From NCBI GenBank assembly GCA_948099385.1, contig CANUEZ040000156.1:5229501-5293500 (forward strand): a DNA stretch of 64,000 bases, written 5' to 3'. Each line of letters starts with the position of its first letter. The stretch's first letter is position 1. The translations under genes were made by a program, and so were the position numbers. Shown piece after piece: positions 26,685 through 37,430 of the stretch. The notes beneath the pieces were generated by a model, which saw nothing but the letters and a program-made list of their open reading frames with translations, was not told where the DNA came from and did not search any database. This stretch comes from Fasciola hepatica. Its lineage: Eukaryota; Platyhelminthes; Trematoda; Plagiorchiida; Fasciolidae.

Positions 26685-27840
26685 ACGCAGTTTATTGCAA
26701 TAGGTCGAAAGCTTGTCCCCCATAGCCGAGGCAGTGACAGCAAGGATGTTCAATCCGATTGTGTACAACAAAGGACAGGCTATCCTAGTACCTCCAAATC
26801 ATTGATGGTCTGGTTACGTATGATTTCAAAAATCATTTTATATTGAAGTGACTGTGATTTCATTTCGCCTACTCTCTTTCCACTATATTAGAACCCTTTA
26901 AATAATGTTCCACATCGTGGCTTCAAACGCATGTCCTCGTTGTTTCCCAGCTCTAAACCATACGTCATCAGAATAACTTTGGATATATTTGTACGAAGGT
27001 ATGGTACTGTCCGTAGAGCTTTACCCCATGTAATTTGTAGTGACAGTGGAGGTGGTTGTCATATCAGTGTAGACACCTTATATGCCTAAGAGGTATTTAA
27101 AGCATAACAACGTACACGAGAATGATTGAAAGTACACACTCAACAGTTAGAACCAAACACTACCACGAATTGAATGTTGCATGCTTCTACATTGACAGTA
27201 TGCTGCTAAGAATAACATCTATCATACAACTTCCTCGATTACAGTTGCAGACGTTGTAAAATTAGGTCAACGGCCAAAGAAAACCTTTGTGAATTGGTAT
27301 TCTGTGTCAAGTCTTCTAATCGAGTCTAATAAGATAACAATACAACTACTATGGAAAGTCAGCGTCAGCCATCAAAAAACTTCCACTTCGTTGTGCAGTA
27401 CTTACATTCAACCCTATGAATGCCACGAGGTGAGTTGTTGCCTGGATGTTTTTCGAAAATATTTGAAAACGTTCATTAAGTTTGCACTTGTTTGTTTGAG
27501 TTGGGAACAAGATTTCTCGCAAATAGTTTACCCTCGAATTTGTGTGTGATGTGGTATCCTACGTATTCCTTCTACTTAACGATTTATCACTCGAATCTAC
27601 TACTACATTGTGGGATTTCAGCCACTGGTTGGGACTCATACCATAAAAATGCTAGAAGTGAATATTTGAGTGACGTCGGCGATGATCAGTTCACTGATCA
27701 TGGCTTCGCTCGCGGTGCTGAAACTCGAGAAGCGGGAAAGCGAAATTGTACAACTTCTTAATTTGACCGAGTCCGTCTCTATCAATAGTCGAACTAAAAT
27801 TTTTACTTCTAGGCTACGTATTCAGAATATGTGACTTAGC
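26685..27840 (+). repeat. Diverged direct duplication, right copy
   Basis: Right-hand partner of 25260-26485, with the same block order. It has no coding content that I can support. A 9 bp stem with a 2 nt centre (ATGATCAGT...ACTGATCAT) lies at 27682-27701. Confidence 0.6.
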
Positions 27841-30800
27841 AGGCTAGTGTCGAAATAGCTGTTGTCCAGATATACAACCTACAGAGTATGCCACCACTAG
27901 CAAAACTCAGGCAATCATGAACGATTTGGTCACGTTTTAAGACTACAAGCCCCCGTACTCTAATCAATCCTTCTCTCCTACACGGGACCGACAAACACGA
28001 ATGCGTTCGGCAGTCCAATTAATCGAGCGGAATACATGACAAACAATGCGATGCATTGAACAAACTCGTTTTCAGTTATTCATATTCAGAACAATGTTTA
28101 GCACATCGGGTGAAATAGTCTTAATCGGAATACGTGCATGCATGAACCGTGTTTGTGTGCGTACAGGGATAGTAAAGATGGACGCCTGGTGATTTCTGTG
28201 TAACAAATGCAACGCATTCTACCAGTATTGATCGCTGAGATTGAATCTTGTGGATGTTTTGTATCGTTATAATCACTGACTTGCCAAATTTAACAATATA
28301 CACATTATCCCCTCGGACATAACTAAGTTGTTTGAACTGAACGGTACCAATGAACACGCGGAAAAAAGGTTGGCCGTTGTCTGACACTCTTTCCGCTGAA
28401 CAAAAATAAACAATGGGCTTAGATGTGGAAGAAACTTGGCGCCTTTCCTCACAGAGGGCCATAAGGGGGAGGGGTGTGCTTACGAATCAAAGGAAATGAC
28501 CCTGTCCGTCCGTATAGGTGACCTATGCTCCAGGTTTAAGAACACGAAATTGGATAAAATGAAATATTCCTCCGATTCCGATTCCAACATTTAAAGAAGG
28601 ACTTGTCGGTAGCTATTTGAAGGCAGGAAAATATTACATAAAATCTACTACGTCGATGCAACATTAATTTGTATTCCGGGGGTCGATAGCCGTTCAGCCC
28701 ACAGCTTGGGTTAGATGGGAGTATTCAGGGTGAAAACTACGATCTCAAGCTTGCTCGTCTCGGGAAGTTTGACCTCTTGGATAAGGTTAACTACACTCGG
28801 TCAGAGCTAATCAACAGACAGCAAGCATTTTAGCATTTTATTCATCCAAGATTAGCTTTATAACTCTATGGTGAGGGGACAATGAATGCACCAGTGAAAA
28901 GGCTCTGTTAAGGATGCGACAGTTAGGTGTGCAAGAAGGGCTGCTTCTCTACATCAAGTAAAGTAATACAAGATTTAGTCCAATCCTTGACCCATCGTAG
29001 AGTAGTTCGCGTTGGCCAAACATTCACTTCGCAGGGAATCCCTCATCTACTCCCATATAGCTTCCCAATAATTCATCGGGAATTCTTTTTGAAGCCTTCC
29101 GCTCGAAGACAGGATGGGCAGGAAGTTTGTAATCATCTAGAAGCCAAACAAATCAATGGTAGGCCTATGGTTGTCATAACGGCGAGGAAGTAAGGACAGC
29201 TTCTGTTAGGACTGCCTCCAGGTACTTGGTTTATTCAACTACAGTGTATATTTGCTTTTACGAAATCAGTCCCTAATGTAAAACCTGTCAGAATTCATGA
29301 ATGAGGAATCCCGAGGTTTCGGGTGATATTCTCTTACCCAAAGACATAGCGTAACCTACAATTTGAATTAACCTTGAAGCAAAAACTATTGGCTAACAGA
29401 TCATGTAGTGAACAGACTGGTGGTAGCTATATTGGTGTTAGATTGATGCAAGTGTCGGACCCGTTGATGCACTCGTTGAGCCTTGTGTTTACGGGGTTTT
29501 GTTACCTGAGTTTGCAAAATGAACACAAACAACCCCACCTTCTCCCAGTGGACGGTAACTGATCTTTGCTTACTGCACTCAATGCGTCAAGCCTTTGAAC
29601 TTTTCGCCTGTACGAGATCTAGCAAACGTGGTCTAAATTACAATAGAAACTGGGGGTTTTTTTCATAACTGCAAAGGAGCTAGCTCTACTAAAAAGAGAA
29701 AGGACCATTTAACGTACGAAAAGTACCTTCCTGTTGATTGCTCAAAAAGACCAATCCCGCTAGGTCAGATTCAGTTATAGTACTGCAGTGTGATAATATT
29801 TTCCACTTAGGTCACCATATAGGATAATCAAAGTCGCTGACGAACAAAAAGCATTTGGTTATTGGGAATTTGGATTTCCGGCCAGAAGGGAGCCGTCACC
29901 ATTGGCCCAATCTCTTCTTCCGGTGATCTGAAGTAGAATTTCTCCCAAAAGAACATACTCCTAATGTCACTCGAAAACCAACCCTGCCATATTGGCTCTC
30001 AGATAAAGAGGAATTGCCACGGACAAAGTGGACGTGGAGCACCTAGGCCTAAATTTTGTCTCCGATGCACGTCAGTGATACAAATTCCGGGTATTTCAGT
30101 GTGAGCCTGCCTCGCTGCTACCGGTGAAGCATGAATATCCGACACGACAGACATCCAAAAAGCTAACTTATCGCCAAGCTGCTGTAAGTTAAGTACAAGT
30201 GAACCGTTCGTTATGCTTCGCGAAACCATCGGCAGTTAGATATCACATTGTTTAGCCCCGGGATAGAGGTTGTGCGGAGATTTTATTCGGTGAATTTCGC
30301 AATATTCATGATATTTATCCTTGAGATAAACTCACGAGTTTTGACTTAAATGTGGTTCGAACTGTTAACAATCACGGATTCATTGAGGACTCATTCGAAA
30401 TGGTATTCTCCGAATTCCCCAACCAGTCATGACTGCATCAGATCCGTAGATTCCTCATCTGGACTAAACTACCGATCCTGGTCTGTGCAAGCAGTCCGTC
30501 CACGGAACAATGAAGGCAGTAAATTTAAAGTAACCATGGTAGCAATTACGGAGGAAGTGAAACATTCGTACTTTCAATCAAATAAAGGGGATTGCTGTCA
30601 ATGCCTTCGTAAAAACCATTATTGTCACATAAACAGGAAAAACTTCCAAGAAAAATGAACCGAACCAAATCATGTACGGAAAGCTGTAGTTCGTCAAAGC
30701 AAGTTAATAATACCCAGAATGACGGACATCAGTAGTTGGGAAGAACTACCCCAATGTCTCGAAACACAATTGAAATGACAAAGAATTTGGGGAAGAGATC

Positions 30801-32020
30801 AACCATGTAAGTGAGTTAGTAACTTGGTTTGGTTAAGTACAGGAATTTGTTCGAGGAAATCAGACGTGTAGGTGCAAATCGACCGCAAATTACGAGCGGC
30901 TTGTCAACAATGAGAGCGATTGTGAAAAGAGGCAGCTAGCTCTGTACGCACGAGGTGGGATATGAAAGCTACAGAATAGATTTGGATGAGCTCACTGTGT
31001 TACAGGTCTGTAAACGGTAAATTTATTACGTTAAGATAAACAAACCCATCGGAGGCAATGCCAAAATATACCCAAGTAAATCAGATACTGGGTTATCGTG
31101 GGCACAGGTACTGTGTAAATCAGAAACTCTAGGTGATATAACTGTAAAGCGGGTGGTCATCTTTGCTGAATTTTTATTTTTGAGCATATGAAACTAAATC
31201 ACATTATATTTTGGTTTTCTTGAAAAATTTTCTCACAGTCATTGTTGAATACCGAGAATAAAGCTCTTTTTAGATGGCTTGTGATTTCTCCGATCGTGCA
31301 CTTTATTGACGGGTCACCTACCAGTAAATGAAAACGGTTCTAAGTGGGCGTAAGACAAGAGTCTCTTGTATTTCAATTCTGATATTCCAACTCGAATAAA
31401 ATTGGAGAAAATAACTGAGCGCTTCCAAACTGCACTCAGTGAACCTGTCCAATGCGACAGCAGTGGAATAGCAAAACGCCAACCTTTACCGATTAAAAAG
31501 CTTTCATTCACCACTTTTATCTTTCATCTGATATCAAGGATTCTTCCACAAATGAGCATTGGTGCCACCAATAGCATTTCAGCAATGTGTTGCCACACAA
31601 TCGAAGCTTCATACCCCATGTGATATAGCAGGATGCATCCAGAGGCACACGACGCAAAATTATCGCGTTTATATTTCTGAAAATAAACTGCGCCTTTGGT
31701 TCAATTGTGCTACGAATTTTCGCACCCGACTGATAAAGTGCCACGTTGGTCTTGAAAGACTTATGGGTTGTTACTGAGTAAAATTCTTGCGGCCCAAGAG
31801 CTGTAAATTTCAGACGATCATACTTCATCTGGCTGAAACATTTATCACAATTTAGCAAATGTCACGAGGAGCCAGAATGGAGTAGACACCGGAGATTTCA
31901 CTTTATTCAGAATCAGAATATTCTAATTGCAATCGAGAACGGAACCCACCACCATGGTAAACTAACTGAGCTAGTAACTGTCTGATAAAAAGCAGGTCGC
32001 TCGTTCGCTTCCGGCCCACA
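27841..32020. other. Intergenic stretch
   Basis: Apart from the possible gag relic at 30350-30658 no gene is recognised. Overlapping frames at 31366-31858 on both strands have no recognised domain. Confidence 0.35.
30350..30658 (+). pseudogene. Possible LTR-retrotransposon gag relic (zinc knuckle)
   Basis: 102-codon frame whose C-terminal part reads CCQCLRKNHYCHIN. This fits the retroviral-type knuckle C-x2-C-x4-H-x4-C except that the last Cys is Asn. The residues around it (Leu, Arg, Asn, His) resemble knuckles of BEL/Pao or Gypsy Gag. The rest is not recognised and no polymerase follows. If correct it is a decayed, non-functional fragment. Confidence 0.25.
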
Positions 32021-32296
32021 GTGTCAACTTATCTACAACTATCTTTTTCTCAGAAAGTCAACAGTCCATGATGATCCACGCGCCAGTCATTTATTACCCT
32101 TCATTTTATGTGAAACTTTAAGAAATCACACTAGTACCACTCTTCTGGAAGTAACAAAAGCTGTATGTGTTCTGTGTTAGAAACTGTTCCTTCCTTTTTA
32201 CAATTGGAAGATTCTAACGGCTTCGGGAGATCAAAGTAAATAGATTGATAAAATATGAATAAAATTGGTTATATTAATGACGAACGTCTAATCGAA
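32021..32296 (+). repeat. Perfect 276 bp inverted repeat, left arm
   Basis: The reverse complement of this segment is found, without visible mismatch, at 34118-34393. It starts GTGTCAACTT and ends TCTAATCGAA. The 47 bp outside it matches the right flank at only about two thirds of positions, so identity stops sharply at the arm end. No target duplication is seen. Confidence 0.95.
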
Positions 32297-34117
32297 ATAC
32301 CAAAATAAACGGAACATCTCAATCGGATAAGTATTTATTCCCAAATCTAAGCCCCACCATCTGTGCATGCCCCATATCTCCACTGACTCATCCTCTGCGC
32401 CTAAACAGGCCCCGGACTAGACGAAACTAACCAAGTGAGAAGAATGATCTACTTCTGGTCAAGTTTTAAGCTTGGACCACAGGTTCTGTGATTAGTTATC
32501 CCTGTCAGTTCCATCTATTTGTCTAGCTGGTCCAATCTCTGAACATATCGTAATATAACGTGATATAATTTTATGAATCAAAAACACTTAACATGAGCTT
32601 GTTCAGCAATCAGCTCTCGAATATTATATATATTGATCGATTTAAAATGTTTTTGAATTGAATATGATGCTGTTGTAAAGCGTTCGCTGGAAATGAATCT
32701 TCTTCCGTTGTGCAAAAGACACTCCCCCCATCTCCGTGAAGCGCATGTTGTACGGATTATTAAACCTAATGGAAACCAATGAAAAGGATGGAACTATGAC
32801 CACAAAGTACCATTAACAATTGTTTTAGTAGTCAAACATTGAGAGGTTGTGCAGTCTGCCCAATAATTCCGATGACCCACCATAACGGCCGAATTCCCGT
32901 CTTTGACTGTTGAAACCATCGCCAGTAGCCAAGGTTCAGCTCATCGTCATGTATTTGGAGAAACGTCTAAGGGATACCCTTGATCGGAGCATCAAGGGCA
33001 CCGTTCATTGCAGTTTTTGGCTGCCAAAAATGTCCTTCAACTGGAAAGATAGGTGTGCTCAGATGTCCTTACCATTCTTATGGTAATGACGTTAGTGTAT
33101 TTTTGTGTGCTACCTTAATTCAAAGGTTTGGATCTCATCATCTACAGACTGATCTCAAAATGAAGAGGAAAATTTGTGAATCAGCTTGCCTGATAGTAAG
33201 ATACAATGTAATTCGAAACGGGGCATTCGATCAAAAATGTTGCAACATAAACCTTGACAAAAGACGGTTTGTGATTCGAATCTGACTTAGTACCCATATG
33301 CTGTAATTTCCCGTAATGAACAGCTCATGTACTGACCCCCCAGTGATGAAACCGACGGATAAAAATAGGACTCTGATCAGGGAACAGTGCAAATCGACCC
33401 ATTTTTATTATCAATATCATGGTAAAGGTTAACATATTTATTGATTGTACTTATGCCTGGCTTCCATAGGTTGTGCTGGAAAAAGCAGTCACTTATCGGG
33501 GCGGGATTCTCGGATTGAAGTCCCAACGAGACACTCCGCAATATGACTTTTCCTGCTTTCCAGTCATTTTCTTGTCACACTTTTAAAAAAGTATTTGAGG
33601 TGGAATACTTTATTCTATTGTTTGGTTGGATGTATTCTTTTTTGCCAGAGATATAAGTCGGGTCATAATGAGACAGAGCAAGTTGCTCTGGAATCCTTGC
33701 TGGTACTGCTAATCCCGGGGTAAATCCCAGTGATGTTATCCAGTGAAACACGATATTTTACTTCATTCATTTTGGAGTGATGCACTTTTCGTTCGTCTTG
33801 CTGCTCACTGTTAAATTTATCCCTGTAATTCGGGCTGTATTAAAAGGATCAGCAGGAGAAAATCTGCAGTGGGTAATGAGTGGAACGATTCACCGAAGAT
33901 CCATTATGTTACGTGTTAGGATGACGAAGTAAGGTATTTCGAATGACATGGATCTTGCTGATGATCGGTAATGAGTAATTGGACCCTATCAGAATAACTG
34001 TCGTTCATTCTGTTTGGAATTTGGGGGAAATATTGTTGGTGAAAATCGTTATGTGAAACTGAGTTAGGTGAAGAAATGAATAAGTACCAGATTGATGTGA
34101 GCCTTTTATTGTAGCAC
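32297..34117. other. 1.82 kb spacer of the inverted repeat
   Basis: No transposase-like frame is visible. The longest frame, 32980-33285 plus (101 codons), is not recognised. 32500-32610 resembles the DNA downstream of the Penelope-like relic at 59.4 kb. 33451-33530 has a weak tRNA-like B-box (GGATTGAAGTCCC). Confidence 0.5.
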
Positions 34118-34393
34118 TTCGATTAGACGTTCGTCATTAATATAACCAATTTTATTCATATTTTATCAATCTATTTACTTTGATCTCCCGAAGCCGTTAG
34201 AATCTTCCAATTGTAAAAAGGAAGGAACAGTTTCTAACACAGAACACATACAGCTTTTGTTACTTCCAGAAGAGTGGTACTAGTGTGATTTCTTAAAGTT
34301 TCACATAAAATGAAGGGTAATAAATGACTGGCGCGTGGATCATCATGGACTGTTGACTTTCTGAGAAAAAGATAGTTGTAGATAAGTTGACAC
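34118..34393 (-). repeat. Perfect 276 bp inverted repeat, right arm
   Basis: Reverse complement of 32021-32296. The adjoining sequence, read on the minus strand (about 34460-34394), has a tRNA-like pattern with a B-box-like AGTTTGATCCC just before the arm. This suggests a SINE-type head, and the left arm has a diverged counterpart. Confidence 0.95.
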
Positions 34394-34886
34394 ATTGAGC
34401 CGGGATCAAACTGAAGACCTACCTTTCACCGAGCGGTTACTCTCGTTGCGGATAAACCCAACATGAACATGCAGTATCAAAACTATATTATTTTCCTCGA
34501 ACATGTTTATTCTTTCCCCGTTTCAATTTCTAGTATTTGGAATCTTACCACTTTCGTTTACCGATTCTCCTCATCTGGATAATTCTGATAATTGATAATT
34601 GCATTTACTTCTCTTGTGTAGTTCGCAATGAATTGGGTGTTCAAAAATGCTCGAAACCCCATATTGGTCAAGTGATCAGCCGAAGTTGAATCATGCTAAA
34701 TGTATCCATATAGAAAATACAGTTCGACAGAAACAACTAATCCAAGGATTAGATGATGCGTAACAATCCTAGGATAGTTTCTTAGCAGTACATCCGAATT
34801 CTGTTCCTTCAATAATCATTGCTGCACGGATGGATGGAAGACAACATTGCACCTTTATTATGATCATAGAAGTCTGAAACTTGCAG

Positions 34887-35064
34887 TTGTACCGGGAATC
34901 AACATCTTAATTTTATCCTCCAATCATCCGCATATTCAGTGCCTCCCCCCTAATGCTGGTATTCCCAGGGAGATTCGAATTTTTCTTCTTCATGCTGAAA
35001 ACGATAGAAGCTGGGTTGCTTTGCCTTCTCCTGAAGAAGAAAAAGCTATCCCAAAATTTGCAAG
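34887..35064 (+). CDS. Candidate internal exon, unknown protein
   Basis: Open frame between a TTGCAG acceptor-like site and a CAAG|GTAAAG donor. The encoded peptide looks protein-like (IPREIRIFLLHAENDRSW then LPSPEEEKAIPKFA) but I do not recognise the family. The donor is phase 2 and joins in frame to the next candidate exon. No ATG-initiated first exon was found. Confidence 0.3.
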
Positions 35065-35246
35065 GTAAAGCTTGAGTCTAATAGCCCAGTGATCATCTCA
35101 CTCCACTGACGTTAACTGACGGTACCGGCGGTGGTTTATCAACCATCGGGCGTTCGCTCACTTTGAGCAGACTGGTCGTGTTGATCGATTTGTCAACACC
35201 TTACGAGGGACGCCCGAGTCGAATCACAATTTAGGTAGTGTTTTAC

Positions 35247-35462
35247 TCAGCAGTATGTTATCCGTAGCCCAGTGTTTATCGCCAATCCGTTTACGGTTTA
35301 CTGTCGAATGGTCCATGTTGCCTCCTAAATCTGAGAGAATTCAGTCAGTGAGATATATTGTTAGCAACCATTACCGGTCCGTCGATTGCGGCGGTTCTCT
35401 GGTTGCGCTATCAGAGCAGCAATCTAATTCGGAAATCAAAATAATCACTACTATCACAAGGT
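35247..35462 (+). CDS. Candidate internal exon, unknown protein (continuation)
   Basis: Begins after TTTTACTCAG; the acceptor is NAGNAG (CAGCAG), and either choice keeps the frame. It ends ACAAG|GTAGGA, again phase 2. Joined to the previous candidate exon across an intron of about 180 bp, it gives an uninterrupted frame. No domain is recognised and the function is unknown. It could be chance. Confidence 0.28.
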
Positions 35463-37130
35463 AGGAAGATAACTACAAATGATGGTGGGGATTTGAATAA
35501 TAGTTCCTGTAAACACGAAAACCTTCTTTGGCGTGGTGCTCAGTCATATCTTCTTGTCTATAATCACTGATTACATGCATTTTGTGGACCCCGCCATGAA
35601 AGCCGAACACGTCATGAATTACCGAATGCACTGGTATGGTTGTTATACTCTTCTTTCACGTCACAAACCGACAGTGTGATGGAGCTTATCCTATCGAGAT
35701 TTATGTGGTATTTATCAAGTGGTCATTTCTCCTTTCAGCAGCCTTTCACTGATATCTCCCCTCTTCAAATATTGTCTTACATTTGTTGTAATAGATAAGA
35801 AGGAAGTGAAAGATTATCTGTACATTCTTTACCAAACTGACTTATCAGTAAGTCTGACATCATCCGTCTGACCCCACGTCAAACATTTTCATGTTATTTT
35901 GTCTAAAAACTTTTATACTGTAATGGAGATGATGTCCAAGTGTAATTTTCTGTTTTCTTGTAGTAATTCCATTTACTTCATGAAGTAGGGATGAAAATCA
36001 CCTAAGGGGGATTCTGTGACATACACAGCAACTGTGATTATCATGGGTTTTGCCAACAACACTCAAATGAACCGTGAATGTAGATCTTGTGACGTAGTGA
36101 TGGGAGAACTTTCTGATGAATACGATTAGGTATCATTTCGTGTAACTTTGGAGAATAATGGAGGTCGATATACGTAGTATGGTTTCACATGTAAGTGACT
36201 GGACGTAATTCCCTCGGAAGCGCACGACCGGTTCCACGGTTAACGGTGCGATTGTTAACCGACAAAATAACCTTGGTAAAATCTCCTTCGTAATCATAGA
36301 AATGAACTCTTCGTCCATGAATTCTCGTTTGAATTCCAATGAGATTACAGCATAAATGTTCGACATGTTGATAAATTTGAATTGACTTCATTCTATGGGA
36401 CTAAATTAAACTGTGATCAACTGACGGTTCTAGTGGGTGGCGAAGTTGCCCGGACTTCTGATTGGCGAAATCAATATGTTTTGTCTGAAAACTGAGATCA
36501 TTTCTATAATTGCGTGAGATAAAGATACACACAGAATACGCATGGTAATAACGCCACAGACAGTGATTTGAAAAAATACTATTACGTAAGCTGCTGCTCT
36601 TACCATTTCACCTATATATGAATGTGACAGATCTCAGCATTCAAAAGTACATCGGTTATTGCCATAGCTAAATTAGTCAGGAGCAGAGCTGCTTCTGCCG
36701 TGAAATGACTGGAAAGTGAGGTGTCATCCTTATCGATGTTGTGGCTAAGCCTTTTGCTACCATTCCGTTAAATCTCTTTGTTACTGTTCAAGATGTGCGA
36801 ACAAGCTCCAACCAGCCTGGTGTTACTCGAGTAAGGGATCGTGTTGACCAGGTCTTCACCGTACGGTGAACTCTAGAACAATGCTCAGTTAGCTTTTTGG
36901 CATCATTCGGCTCCTTTGACAGAGAGTCACACTGAAGTGAGCTGCGAGCTAACGGGATGGTTAAAACGTACATCATAATGGAAGCATCGTACTGCTCGGC
37001 AACACAGGCGCGTCTGCACCTAAAGCGAACAGTCGCCAGAGTTTCTGCTCAACTCTGGTGTCCACCAAGGATGTTCTGTATCACCGGCCCTATTTAACTA
37101 CGTTATTAGACTGGATAATGCGTCGTTAAT
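35463..37130. other. Intergenic stretch
   Basis: Nothing recognised with confidence. The minus-strand frame 36788-36976 has no domain. Confidence 0.35.
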
Positions 37131-37430
37131 CGCTTTTATTTGGCAGCTGAATGCTTCTTCACAGAAAACTCAGCGTATACGCGTGCAAAACTTGGCCTCT
37201 AAGAGAAGACGATATAAAAGGATGGAGAGCTTTGACTATTGATGCCTCCGCTACACGGCCAAAACCAAGTGGTATGATCACATCTCAGACTTTGCCGCGT
37301 ATCAACAGTGTGCGAATACAGAACAAATTTCTTCGTTCCTCTAGCGACGTCACCTACAGTGATTCGGTTGTGCCCTTCGATGACCTGGAATGGAACCTAA
37401 TTTTTTAACATCATGACTTATTTTTGTGTT
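37130..37430 (+). pseudogene. LINE reverse-transcriptase C-terminal relic
   Basis: Translation in shifting frames gives VYACKTWPLREDDIK followed by FDY-stop-CLRYTA. This matches the RTE-type consensus around ETWPLR...FDHRCLR found after the polymerase domain. It has a stop codon and a frameshift and no upstream polymerase motifs, so it is a short dead fragment. Confidence 0.55.

Noticed and set aside
33451..33530. A tRNA gene suggested by a B-box-like GGATTGAAGTCCC
   Set aside because: No acceptor-stem pairing or A-box at the right distance; at most a SINE-like remnant.
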